From contig QJNS01000098.1 in NCBI GenBank assembly GCA_004154925.1, positions 186,001 to 250,000 of the forward strand: DNA of 64,000 nucleotides, in the 5' to 3' direction. The notes under the pieces were generated by a model, which was not told the origin of the DNA, ran no database searches, and worked only from the letters and a program-made list of their open reading frames with translations. This document shows positions 24,101 through 35,021 of the stretch, piece by piece (the stretch's first letter is position 1; the number at the start of each line of letters is the position of its first letter). The translations under genes were made by a program, and so were the position numbers. This DNA comes from Monosporascus cannonballus. Lineage: Eukaryota > Ascomycota > Sordariomycetes > Xylariales.

Positions 24101-26348
24101 ATGCACAGAGCTGTCTTTGGCGTGCGCCGTGATCTCATCTGCTCGAATTGGTCAGCATATGGTGCTAAGAAAGCATGGCTTAGGGGGCTTGCCAATGAGA
24201 TGCCATTTGGAACCCATGGAGTAAAGGAATTTCTGCGAGCGCATCAGGCTGCTCTTGAAAACTGGCCATTCGAGTAATTCGCAGCCCATTCTCGGCCATT
24301 GCGCTCCCTGTCCGGTAAAGACCAAGCCGAGCTTCGGGGTGGTTGCGGTAGATCTCCTAACCGGCTTCGAAAACGATTGTCCCACTTCTGCAAGCTGGGA
24401 CAGCGTTCCGAGAGTACAGTACGACTTCCACTCCAGCATCGTGTGGCGTGTGTTCAGGGTGAATACGACGTCTTCGAGCATCTGCTTGTCGTCATGCTGA
24501 AGCGCTGTGAATAGTGCCGAGAGACCTTGAGCTTGCCGAGCGATGCCATCCTCGTCGGATGCCGAAAGTATGAGAAGTTTGTAACTCGGCGTCCCCTGCT
24601 GCGCCTGCTGGAATGTGCCGTTAGGCAGTCCGTTGACGGAACCATTCAGGCGACAGTCGTGGCCTTGCGCGTCGCCGTTAACACCATGAAAGTGGTTCGA
24701 GTGTGTGGAATCGCCACCCTCTGAAGCCATACTGAATACAGATAGGGCTAAGGAAGGCTTCTGGAGTCCCATGCTACGGAGGTACCCGTCGGCTGCCTCG
24801 AGGATCACCTGTGCTTCGTGTCAGTCTCAGCCCCCTCGAGATATGGAGATGCACCCTGGCACAGTAGGTTATACGTGAGCGTTGGATCCCCCAAACCCGA
24901 ACGAATTGACCGACGCGCGCCGGATACTGCCTTGAGGGCCAGGCCACGGCACACATTTCTCTGGGAACTACGCAACCGTTAGAGAAAGCTAATTTGGTGC
25001 GGCGGGGAAGTCCTACCTTCAGGTTGAAGAAATCGGCATCTATCTGTGGATTGAGCGTTTCGAAGTTTGTATTAGGAGGGATCACGCCTCGTTCCAGGGC
25101 CAGAATCGTCTTCACAACACCGGCGAGTCCACTAGTCCCTTCCAGGTGCCCTAAGTTGGATTTTACGGCTCCGCTGAGTCACCGTCAGTCAATTTCATCG
25201 ACCTCAAAGAGTGTTTCGAGATGTGGTGGACGCCGGATCATGGCTTACACATATATAGGATCTTCTTTGGATCGATATTGGTAGAACGCTTCTCCAATTG
25301 CCCTAGCCTCGATAGGATCACCAACCGCAGTCCCAGTGCCGTGAGCCTCGAAGAAGCGCGTGTGCCTCATATCCAAGCCCGCTTTGCGGTATGTTTCGCG
25401 GATCAGCTGGACCTGCATGTCTTTGCTCGGCTGCGTGATGCCGCCACTGGTATGACCATCTTGGTTCATTCCGATAGAACGAATCAAGGCTCTGATAGGA
25501 TTCCCACCGGCAATTGCCTTGGACACCGGTTTGAGGATCAGGGATGCGAAACCCTCCCCACGGCCGTATCCGTCTCCTTTGGCGTCGAAGCTGTGGCATC
25601 GACCAGTTGGCGAGAGGAAGTTCATGTTGCTCAGAGAGACGTTGAACTCCGGGCCGAAGATGATATTGGAAGCGCCAACAACAGCTAAATCGGATTCCCC
25701 GGAAGCCAGGCCTTGACACGCTAGAGCCATCGCAACCAGGCCGCTGGAGCATGCAGTGTCGACGTACATGCTCTCTCCGCGGAGGTCATAGAACCAGCTG
25801 ATCCGGTTCGCTAGTATCGAGCCGGCCGAGCCGAGGGCATTATACTTCGCGATGTTTTGCACGTCCCTGAACTGCATGGTGGCGAAGTCGCTAGTGAAGC
25901 AGCCGACGTGGACTGATGTCCGGGATCCCGCAACATCTTCCAGGCGCAGGCCAGCATTTTCGAACGCGTGGTAAGTCGTCTCCATGAGGCCACGGTGCTG
26001 CGGGTCCATCGCCGCAACCTCGTGCGGTGCCATGGAGAAGAAGCCCGCATCGAAGTTCCTGATGTCGCCCGCGAGGAAATGGCCTTCTCGCGTATTGATC
26101 TTGTGCACAGGAGTCAGTTAGCGCCGACTCGGGATTCTTCTCTAGAGTTTCTGTCCCACCGTATTCTGCCTTCTGTGGTCAGGGTGCCAGAAGGCATCGA
26201 TGTTGAAGCGATCACGTGGGAACTCGGTTGCGGCGCACCGTCTTTCTACGAGGAGCTTCCAGAGGTCATCGGAGGTTTCCGCACCCCGGGGAAACCTGAA
26301 GGACATGCCGATGACGGCAATGGGTTCCCTGTAACTACCCGAAGCCAT
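18133..26348 (-). CDS. Highly reducing type I polyketide synthase
   Basis: Seven exons (26348-26160, 26099-25249, 25173-25017, 24967-24875, 24808-24193, 24138-19055, 19002-18133) give 2619 residues, phases closing throughout. Domains: KS (Cys180 in VDTACSS, His316 in EAHGTGT, His356 in KSNLGH), AT (Ser682 in GHSSGE), DH (His1028 in [16 protein letters not shown] later), C-methyltransferase (about 1490-1620, [13 protein letters not shown]), ER (about 1830-2140, [14 protein letters not shown]), KR (about 2225-2430, GGLGGIGRQ and NYAAGN), and one ACP (Ser2564 in GVDSLLA). No thioesterase, reductase or condensation domain follows, so release needs a partner. All domains look active, which predicts an alpha-methylated, substantially reduced chain from malonyl-CoA and SAM. 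Intron 24139-24192 uses a GC donor. The gene is divergent from a P450 and is the core of the cluster. Confidence 0.95.
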
Positions 26349-26544
26349 GATGGTAACCCGAGTCCCCTCGCGGAGATATCCAAATGTACGGTTAGAGAGC
26401 CTGTTACGCTGTCGCTGACATATACTCTGGCGGGCACTTAGCGAGCGTTATTTGCACTAAGTTTCATTTTAGCATAAGATAGGCGAGTTATTTATATTCA
26501 AGTCCTAAATGTGAGCGACGATGTACATATAGCCGAACGGTCTT

Positions 26545-26560
26545 GTTGTATAAATACAAC
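26545..26560. promoter_or_regulatory. TATA-containing inverted repeat
   Basis: GTTGTATAAATACAAC: arms GTTGTAT and ATACAAC with a 2-nt spacer, lying 197 bp upstream of the PKS ATG. TATA-like on both strands, so it could serve as the core promoter of the PKS gene. This is inference from position and sequence only. Confidence 0.4.
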
Positions 26561-26890
26561 CTCAGAACAGACTGTCGTTAGGCTACATCCTTTTGAGACA
26601 GAATATGGATCGAATATGACCGCGTGATAGCAATTACTTGGTTGATAATACCAAGGATGGCGATTACCATCCGAAGTACCTATATCCTTAACACTCTGTC
26701 CCCACTGGATTCAGTGGACCGGCATGGATTATGTTAGCTCCCTATGGAACATCTAGACCAGGGCTCTACGGTACGTAGCTGCGGGATCCAAGGAACCCGT
26801 TGTAGCCCTATAAAGTAGTTCGGTCAACGACGTCGTAACATTTAGCGTATCATATCATAAAGCTCACCATCTCATTGCCTACGTAAGTGG

Positions 26891-26934
26891 CACAGCACAG
26901 CATAACATAGTATAGCATAGCATAGCACAGCAGA
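26891..26934. repeat. CATAG/CACAG pentamer repeat
   Basis: About nine imperfect pentamers (CACAG, CATAA, CATAG, TATAG) in the shared PKS/P450 promoter region. Length-variable simple DNA; effect on expression unknown. Confidence 0.75.
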
Positions 26935-27550
26935 GTATTTAGACTCGGGGGCTGTTAGCGTCAATGTGTGCATAGTAAGCCAGGCCGAGGTCGCATTGTC
27001 CGTGTCGTATTGCATGTGCCTCGCATAATCACATTCGCATTCTTCCGGGCTCCGATGGTGTGAGGTTATATATAATGTGTAGCAGGTTCACTGGGGTGCC
27101 CCTGTAGCTGCCCTAAGTGTAGTTAGTACGCGGTGCCAAATATTCTGACCACCCCACTGAACAATATCCTCGATTCTCAATCCTTAAGGCTGTAAAGACA
27201 CCGAGGATGGTTTCGAGTTTTCATGTTCCGACGGCAGAATCAATCTCTCCTATCTTCCTTGGCGCCGGCCAAGATCCTAGAAAAACCACGCATCTTACAT
27301 AGAGTAACCAGGGATGTAGGATGATTTCTTTTCTGATTCTGGCCGGCGCAACTACTAACTGCCCGCTAATCTCTCCACATTCCCGTCCCTCTCCTAATCT
27401 TATAGGTATTCAATTCATTGCTCATAAATATAAAGTGTTCAATCGACGTAAGACCATATCTTGTCTAACTAGTTGAATCGAAATCATCTCCCCGACACAA
27501 GTCCCCCCCAGGAGCAACTCTTCAATGTTCCACTCCCCCGCCACGTCGCA

Positions 27551-29284
27551 ATGTTGGGATTAGCTTTCCAGCTCACGAGCCTTGCCGAATGGCTCGCCGT
27601 GGTCTTTCTTCTCGGGCTTCTTACAGTATGTACCGACTGGCGCACCAGCCCTCGCTCTCTAGCTAACTGAAGAAAAGTTGCTCGCGACCGCACTCTACAA
27701 CCTGTTCTTCCATCCTCTAGCCAACGTCCCCGGGCCGCTCCTGGCCCGAGCGAGCGGTATACCTTCTTGGTACCATGCCTATCGCGGTGACCGCCATATC
27801 TGGTTGTGGCAGCAGGTCCAGATCTACGGCAACAAGATCCGCCCGGAGCCCAACACGGTCCTGTTCTGCGATCCGGAGGCGTACGCCGATATCTACGGCA
27901 TGAAGTCGAATGTGCGGAGGAGCAAGTTTTATACGGCGTGGAGGCGGAACGACCGCGACAAGACAACGCTCAACACCGTCGATGTTGCCGAACATGCGCG
28001 GAAGCGCAGATTACTAAACCTTTGTTTTACGGACAAATCCGTACGCGCAGCGTCTAACTTCATTATTAAACATGTAGACCGCTGGAATCATCTTTTAGTC
28101 GAGAAAACCGGCGCGGAATGGTCCAACCCAGTGGATTTTTCAGAAAAAGTGGATGCTTTGGCTTTCGACATCATGGGAGACCTGTGCTTCGGCAAGTCCT
28201 TCGATGTTAAGGAGCCTGGAGAGAACCCCTTAAAGGCCGTCCCGCATAACATCATCGAATATATGCGGTTTTATTACCCAGTAAGCCTGCTTCCGCCTCG
28301 AGCGTGCGTCGTACCGGAGTTGGGCGCTTACGGTTAGTATAGATTTGCCGCTCTCCCCTCCTCAGCCTCGTCGTCTGGCTCAAACCGCGAGGCCTCGATA
28401 GGCTTTTCGAGCTTTTGACCCCACCGGCTGTCCAGCAGTACTACCAGTTCGTCCATAAAAGCGTTACGGAGCGGATCGCCTTACAGCAAGAACAGGCCGA
28501 AAAGCCAGAAAGCGAGAAACGCCAAGACATGTTCTACTTCCTGTGCGAAGCTCGACATCCGGATACGGGTCTCCCGGCTTACGACGAAACCGATCTCCGA
28601 GCGGAAGCTAATCTGCTCATCATCGCGGGTTCCGACACTACTGCCATCGCCCTGTCGGGCATATTCTTTTACCTTACCGGCAACCCTTACCAGTACCAAA
28701 AGCTGGTTAAGGAAATCCGGACCACTTTTGATACGGCGGATGGCATCGTTTACGGACCGAAGCTTTCGTCCTGTGTGTACTTAAAGGCCTGCATTGACGA
28801 AGGTATGCGCCTTTCACCATCCGGGCCCAGCGAGCTATCGCGGGAGGTGCTTCCCGGAGGCGCTACTATCCAGGGGGAGCACTTCCCGGCGGGGACCATC
28901 GTAGGTACGTCTCCCTGGGTTAACTCGCGTAACGAGGAGATATACGGCGACCCCAACGTGTTTCGACCGGAGCGCTGGATCGAGGACGAGGCCGGCGCCG
29001 GGGTGACCCGGGAGCAGGTGGCCCGGATGCGCTCCAACTTCCACCCGTTCGCCGCCGGGCCGGGAAACTGCGTCGGCAAGAACCTGGCCATGACGGAGCT
29101 TATGATCACGGTGGCCCGGACGTTACACCGGCTCGACGTCCGGAGGGCTCCCGGATCGACGGCCGGGGGCGGCGCGCCGGAGCTCGGGTGGGGCGCCCGC
29201 GACAGGAAGCAGTACCAGCTGTTTGACGCGTATATCTCGCTTCGTCGCGGCCCGGAAGTGCAGTTTAGGAAGAGGGCAGATTGA
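27551..29284 (+). CDS. Cytochrome P450 monooxygenase
   Basis: Three exons (27551-27625, 27678-28280, 28343-29284; introns of 52 and 62 bp) give 539 residues, the usual length for a microsomal fungal P450. An N-terminal membrane anchor (about 10-35) is followed by the proline-rich hinge HPLANVPGPLLAR. The I-helix oxygen-binding motif AGSDTT, the K-helix ExxR (EGMR), the PERW motif (FRPERW) and the heme signature FAAGPGNCVG with Cys469 are all intact. The reaction is oxygen- and NADPH-dependent oxidation through cytochrome P450 reductase at the ER membrane; the substrate is presumably the polyketide made by the divergent PKS. The ATG at 27551 was chosen because the open frame upstream of it has no other ATG. 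The exon 2/3 junction was placed so that ICRSPLLSLVVWLKPRG is encoded, which matches the family. Site of oxidation cannot be predicted. Confidence 0.93.
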
Positions 29285-30198
29285 GATAACCAAGTACATT
29301 TGGATGAATTGGTATGATAGCGCGTGCACGTATGTACGCTTTACCGAGTAGAATCTTATAAGGCATACCTACCTAGGCGCTTGCAAACAGTGGATTTTAC
29401 TGAGTATCAGGCCAAAGACTAACATCCCCATCATGTACCCCTTAGGGCCATACCAACACTAATTTCCATATTAATTGGCTGCGGGCTTCCCATTAACTTT
29501 GCGGATACATGACGCCGCCTTATTGCCCATATATAGCGTTAGCGTTACCGTCTGACTGCTTTCACCGTTTGGCTACTTCTGAATGAACCTGTTACCATTA
29601 TTTTCGAATGACGGGTGGCGTAAGAAAATCTAGAAGACTAGTAGTAATATCTGACTAGCTTTATTAAAATGCGAGAGACGCTAGGTCCTGAACAGATTAA
29701 ATAAGTGGGAAGTACCTGACGAGACGTTAAACTTACGCACACGACGTACTAGTAGACCGGGAGAAGGGAGCAAGGGAGTAAAGACTAGGGATGGGTCCCA
29801 CACCGTTCCCGCTAGCCTCTGGCTGGGGCGTTACTAGGAACCGTTGGGGGAGCGGGAAAGCAAGACACTAAGTGATCCGAGGTCCACCTCCTCGCCCCAC
29901 ATGAACCTGGGGCCGAGGGCGCCAAGGGCGTCAAGGGGTGAGGGGTGAGGGGACTGAGGGGCAACCGTCACTTATAGGTGGATGACTTCGCGTCGGCACG
30001 GATTTGGCTTACTGCATTAGGTATACATGTTAGGTAGCAACGTATTCCTTTATCCCTTACGTACCTGCATACCTACATACCTACGTGCATATTACCTCCC
30101 TAGCATATATTAGGTCCAATCTCTGAATCTCTACTAACTTTTCATAGCTGTAGCTACCTACGTACATAGAGGTAGTCTCGTCCCGTTTGACCATCACC
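29285..30198. promoter_or_regulatory. Intergenic, P450 3' end and thioesterase-like promoter
   Basis: 0.9 kb without genes. TACCTA/TACATA simple repeats cluster at about 30055-30100, just upstream of the next start; the same kind of repeat recurs before the cyclin gene near 60600. Otherwise nothing is seen. Confidence 0.6.
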
Positions 30199-31203
30199 AT
30201 GGCAATCAGCAGCATTCTCAAAGACCAGATCAGCCTCAAGCGATCCTCCTCCCATGTTTACACCGTATCCTACCATGCAGACTGGACTGTCGGGCCCGTC
30301 TTACACGGCGGGTGCGTAGCTGCCGCCATCCACCACGCCGCCACGACCCACCTCGTTACCGAGCCGGCGCTGGCGGCCCTGAATCAGCCGGACATCCTGA
30401 CGCTCCACCTCGAGTTTCTCCGGGCGTGCGAGGCGCGTGAAAGCACCATCGCCATCACCGATCTCAAGGTCGGCGCGAGGACCAGCACGCTGCAGCTGGA
30501 GCTGTCGCAGGGCGGGCAGACCAAGGTCATCGCGCTGGCGACGTCGATCGACCTGGACGGCCCCGGGCCCACCGCGGCGACGGCGTGGCGCTTGCACCCG
30601 CCGCCCCAGCCGGCCCCCGACTTTGAGGCCGTCCTGGCCCACCGGCCCGACGCGCACTGGCTTCCCGCCCACCTCGTCGGCGAGATCATCCCGTTCACGC
30701 GCCGCCAGCTGGTCCTAAACCCGCGCGGCGGCTTCCCCGTCGACGGCATCTGCGACGCGTGGAATACGTTCCTAGATGGCGAGCGCATGGATGCCACATA
30801 CTTGGCCATGATGACCGACTGCATCCCGTCCATGTCCGATACGCTTTTGCGTAACGGCGGTTTGTACGACGCCCGCAGGAACTTCGCACAGATCGAGCAA
30901 TGGGCCAAGGAAAAGCCGGGGATTCCGGCGGAATTAACTAATTCGCTTAAGGAAGCCATGCAGGCGTCGATATTCAATAACACCGTCACGTTAGATATCG
31001 AGTTCAAGCGGAAGCTTCCGGAAAATGGGGTGCAGTGGACTTTTACGAGGGCCGAGAGCCGCATGTTGGAAGGTGGGAGGATGGATCTCGACGTGACGAT
31101 ATGCGATCAGAACATGGACCTGCTCTGCATAGCGCGCCAGGCTGTTCTTGTTCTTGATGCAAGGAGGAAATTCAAAAATGGAAAGGCGAAGAGTGTCCTA
31201 TAG
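30199..31203 (+). CDS. Thioesterase-like protein (double hotdog, 4HBT_3 type)
   Basis: Single exon of 334 residues. The ATG at 30199 sits in a good context (CACCATGG). The N-terminal half (about 20-125) carries the hotdog hallmark VGPVLHGGCVAAAIHHA and a downstream THL...LTLHLEFLRAC segment. The C-terminal half (about 170-325) resembles a second hotdog, ending in LDVTICDQNMDLLCIARQAVLVLD. This is the arrangement of fungal acyl-CoA thioesterase-like proteins, which hydrolyse acyl thioesters or have lost activity. Hotdog catalytic residues are variable and I cannot confirm them. It lies between the P450 and the membrane-protein gene, inside the PKS cluster. It could act in polyketide release or proofreading, as an alternative to the FSH-type hydrolase at 37742. 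Family assignment is good; pathway role is inference. Confidence 0.85.
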   Translation: MAISSILKDQISLKRSSSHVYTVSYHADWTVGPVLHGGCVAAAIHHAATTHLVTEPALAALNQPDILTLHLEFLRACEARESTIAITDLKVGARTSTLQLELSQGGQTKVIALATSIDLDGPGPTAATAWRLHPPPQPAPDFEAVLAHRPDAHWLPAHLVGEIIPFTRRQLVLNPRGGFPVDGICDAWNTFLDGERMDATYLAMMTDCIPSMSDTLLRNGGLYDARRNFAQIEQWAKEKPGIPAELTNSLKEAMQASIFNNTVTLDIEFKRKLPENGVQWTFTRAESRMLEGGRMDLDVTICDQNMDLLCIARQAVLVLDARRKFKNGKAKSVL

Positions 31204-32005
31204 TGTTGCAGAACACCTAGGCAGGCAATGCGCTGCCACCTTAGACCTTCCACCTAGATAGCCACCTTTAGCGCTTCGCTTTTGGTAGCCTAATACTTCA
31301 CGTTGCTCGCGGTGTTATTGCCTCCAGCCAGACTTGGTCCGGGGAAGACAAATAGCATGAACAGTCGTCATCGGAATTCCAGTTGCCCCTTTATCACCGT
31401 TGCGGCCGCTTGCACTGCTACGTGCTTTTATCATTCGGTCTCTGCCGTTCAGAGTTGAAGCAATGCCACTTAAGTCCACCCGGCGGACACGCGATCCGGG
31501 ATTTTTCATACGGACATCAATCCACTACAGTTATTTTTGATCATAATGTACATAAGTAGTAGGTCTGTTAATGCATACATACAATTTATATCCATACCTT
31601 AACAGCCCCACTACTGTCCGGAATACTACGGGCTTAAAATATGGGCCGGATAATTCGGTACGGCCAAAGTCGTCGTATCGCGTCAAAGGTACCTCTAAGT
31701 TTACGTATTTTATTATAGATCTGATGCATTCCTGGACATCCATAATATCCCTCCGCGTTCATCCATTTGGGGCGGCCGGTGGAGTGGATTGCATTGCTCT
31801 CAACTCTGCTGCCGTTACTCACATTATCGCTATTAGACCCTGTCTCTGGGAAGTCCGAACATGGCAATTTCATGGCGTGGTTGAACAGGAATAGCATTAT
31901 ATAGGGATTTACAGAAAGCAGGCCCGCCCTCATCCTGCATCAACGTGTAGGAAAGAAGTACCGTCTTAGGTACGCTAGGAAACAAGTCGCCAATCAGGTC
32001 TTATA
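31204..32005. other. Intergenic between convergent genes
   Basis: 0.8 kb between the stops of the thioesterase-like gene and the rhodopsin-like gene. No supported gene; the 107-residue plus frame at 31571 and its overlapping minus frames lack any family signature. Confidence 0.65.
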
Positions 32006-33263
32006 TTACGATTCTGCCTTCGCTCTCCACGAAGCCCCGGCCCCCGCCTCGGAATTACTCCTCGAGGTGTTGTCCACGTGCACCTCCTCCTCTAGGCGGA
32101 TCAAACCGATCCTGTCATCGTCCTTGCTGAAGTTCGGCCGCTTCGACGCCGAGACCGACGTCTTGTAGCTGCCGCCCGGGTTGCCCAGGGGTATGTCGAG
32201 TTCGTTTTTGGCCGAAGCCCTACTCTTGGAAGGACGGCTAGAGGCGCTGGTGAGTCCTGACTTCTTGTAGAGTACGCGTAGGAGAGGCTTTATGCCCGGC
32301 AGGCAGGAACAGATGAAGTAGGCCCCGGGCTCAATGATGGAATACGCCATGGTGTCAATGCTCAGGTACGTCGGGTCCGATAGTAGATCCACCGTGTAAA
32401 ACCCGACAAAGCGGATGATAGCAGTGATTATTCCTCTGGCATAGCGTGGTCAGCTGTGAACCTGAATTGGGCTGGGTGGCTCTGAACTTACAGACTGCCG
32501 GTCATGAAGGTCAAGAATATGCCGACCTTCCACGTCTTGCTCATCTGCAAGTGCCACAGAGGGTAGAACGGCAGGAAGAGGATGGCCAGGTCGGTGACGA
32601 GATTCGGAATGCTGATCAGCCGGTAGGCGGCCATGAGGTCCGCGCACCTACCGCCCGGGATAGTCTTGTTCCATTTGTACGCGAACGGCCGGCAGATGGT
32701 GAAGCCCACGATCACCCCCGAGGTGAAGAAGTTCGTGACGACCACACCTATGACGATCCAGGTGATGATGCGGATCTTGCGCTGCGGGAATATCCGCAGG
32801 TAAAGCAGCAGGATCGTGACCTTGGGAACGGTCACGCCGGCCATATACACGAACTCCGTCGCTGTCTGCAGCTTTAGGTACGTGGTGATAGTCGACGGGT
32901 CGTTCAGCAGGAAGTACGCCGTGTGCCGGCCTGCGCCTCCGATCTGGACCAGTACTAACAGTTTTAAGCATGAGTGAATGGCCTCTCACGAGTGAGGGCT
33001 CTCGCGTGCGTTGAGTGCTACTACTCACAGATGCCAATGGCACAGGCCCCCATGGTTAGGAGATAGGAGAGGGGGTACAGCACCCAAGTCTCCCAGCCGT
33101 TCCGGGTCGCGTAGAGCGTCCGGGAGAGGAGAAAGAGCGCATAGATGATGGTCGGGATCGCGATGAAGGAGACGCTGATGTCCATGAGCTTCTGGCTGTT
33201 GTTGTTCTCGGCGAGATACTCCGGGGGCAGGGCCCGGAGCTCGTCGGGGGTGAGAGTGGCCAT
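32006..33263 (-). CDS. Rhodopsin-like seven-TM membrane protein (Pth11-related type)
   Basis: Three exons (33263-33029, 32954-32492, 32435-32006; introns of 74 and 56 bp) give 375 residues. Seven hydrophobic segments can be followed: from about 30-50 (SVSFIAIPTIIYALFLLSR), through VTVPKVTILLLYLRIFP and IRIITWIVIGVVVTNFFTSG, to EPGAYFICSCLPGIKPLL. The conserved loop CRPFAYKWNKTIPGGRCAD between segments 4 and 5 is typical of the fungal rhodopsin-domain integral membrane family. A soluble, charged tail of about 80 residues follows. Members resemble the Pth11 receptor but lack its CFEM domain; most have no known function, and several sit in secondary-metabolite clusters. Possible roles are sensing or a membrane-bound enzyme step. 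The splice sites restore frame (junctions GILLVQIGG and GSLGIITAI). Confidence 0.85.
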
Positions 33264-33908
33264 GACGGTATCGGACGGAAGTCCGCCAGCTTCTGATATT
33301 CACGATTTGGGATGATAGCGGCTTGTTGTAATGATCGAGAGTTTGCTTGGAGACTTCACTTCCGTGGCGCGAGCGCGCGGGCCCTGGCTTGTAGTGCTAG
33401 ATGCGCCAAAACCATATATCCGCAGCTGGCTGGAGAGTCGACATCCACGCTTCAGAACTCATACCCACGTAATCCCCTAAAATGTCTCAGCCTGCGGACG
33501 AAACGCAGAGTCACACGGAATATCTACAGATCATATTCCACCATTAATGCGTGGTACAGTGCGAGAACCGGACGCATACTAGGGAAGGTAGTATCGCACG
33601 TAAGCACTGAAAAGGAGGGCGCCGTGAAGATTTCGCAGGGTTACAACCAGAAATCCGATTGGGGAGGCTATATACTTTGCATACCCCTGGTGTGTCGTAA
33701 CCAAGAGCTGAAGATTACTACATCTCGGCGTCGCCCAAACGTCTAGACTGATCCTTCCTTTCAAATTCCTTGCGCGAGGTCCAGGGCTGTCCAATATGGA
33801 GCAAGAGTAAACGAGGTATTTCCATCTAGTTAATTGATAATCTCATGCGGTAAGGGCAACAGCTTCTCATTTATTCCCGTATACCGAAATTGGCTGAACT
33901 ACGTCTCT

Positions 33909-33928
33909 CCGAACGGGTTGGGGCATTC
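33909..33928 (+). promoter_or_regulatory. 20-bp element, copy A
   Basis: CCGAACGGGTTGGGGCATTC; differs from copy B in one base. It begins with CCG-AA-CGG, an everted CGG pair of the sort bound by Zn2Cys6 regulators. It lies 646 bp upstream of the rhodopsin-like start. Function inferred. Confidence 0.4.
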
Positions 33929-35001
33929 TCAGTCCATACATGTCGTGTGCTTCCTTAGACCATTTTATATATAGAACCCAAGTCTCACCCATCCACCCGT
34001 AGATCAGCTAGTGATATATATGCTCACGACAAGTCTAGTCGCGGTCGCATGACCATGTGCGACATCCGGCAACGACACCGCGGTGTAAGCTCCACTTCAA
34101 GTAATGATTACTAAGTTGCAATCTCGGATGCAAGCTAAAGGTACGGTCCAATCAAAAAAACGAAGCCAAAGAAAGCCTGCCTGCGTTAACGGCTACTATC
34201 TAGTGCTTCGTACCCGTAAGGCACATTCAATCCGGGGTACTGATGAGCCAGTTGGTCCCCTGCGGAGGAAGAGAACGGTTGATATATTGCAGTCTAGAAG
34301 GTTACTTAGCATTACTACACATCAAAAATTTTAATTCGAAACGGAAGAGATTGGCATTGCACTGCTATGTGCCGACCCTTTTAATTATATAGTGGTATAA
34401 TTCAGACATTATTGTAGGAAAGGCAAGGATCTAAGGGCATCACGCCAGCCCTTTATGTCAACAACCTTCCCAGCTGATTCTTTATTGGGTCGTATCAGGA
34501 GTTTGTAACACAAAGATTTCTGCTCGATAAATCTCTTCGTTAATCGCTTTTAATCTAACGAGATCCCTACACATCCCATACGCATGCAGATTCGAGAATC
34601 CATACAGCTAGGACTTGCCGGAAACGGCGGGTGAGCCTTCCGGTAGCTGCAACGGTTTCGCCCAAGAACCCCGGAAGCCAATCGGTGGTGCCGACCTTGT
34701 AAAGTGGGGGTTCCCTTCCAACTGCGCTGGTTGTGCTGCCTGTCGGTCGCTTCCATCTCTTTTTTAAGAATCACATGCAGAGCCCGGCCCGTCGCATATC
34801 GCGACCTGTTCTAGAAAGCTAACTAAATGCCTGTCTATTCCGTACACACAGCAACGTTCGACTGAATGTTCATCGCCAGCCATGGTCAGGGTCCCTAACG
34901 ATTAAGCTGGTTAAAGGGCCACTGCAACCCTTCAATCTCTAATCGACAACAAAATCTGCCAGGCAACAATGCTGATTATTGGTTGGTTGGCGTATTTCGC
35001 G

Positions 35002-35021
35002 CCGAACGGGTCGGGGCATTC
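35002..35021 (+). promoter_or_regulatory. 20-bp element, copy B
   Basis: CCGAACGGGTCGGGGCATTC; 19 of 20 bases match copy A 1.1 kb away. Both are followed by a CAG a few bases on and a TATA-like run further down. It lies beyond the 3' end of the flavin monooxygenase gene, so its target is unclear. Confidence 0.4.

Larger units (their letters stand above)
26349..27550. promoter_or_regulatory. Divergent PKS/P450 promoter region
   Basis: 1.2 kb without genes between the PKS (minus) and P450 (plus) start codons, so both are likely driven from here. It holds an inverted repeat around a TATAAAT core (26545-26560), a CCGAACGG element just beside it (26533-26540), and a CATAG/CACAG pentamer array (26891-26934). 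Confidence 0.65.

Noticed and set aside
27473..27550. Upstream in-frame extension of the P450
   Set aside because: It begins with a non-ATG codon and carries no anchor-like sequence; the ATG at 27551 leads directly into the membrane anchor.
33312..33746. 144-residue plus-strand frame in the cluster gap
   Set aside because: No domain, membrane pattern or codon character of a gene; it starts inside the promoter region of the rhodopsin-like gene.
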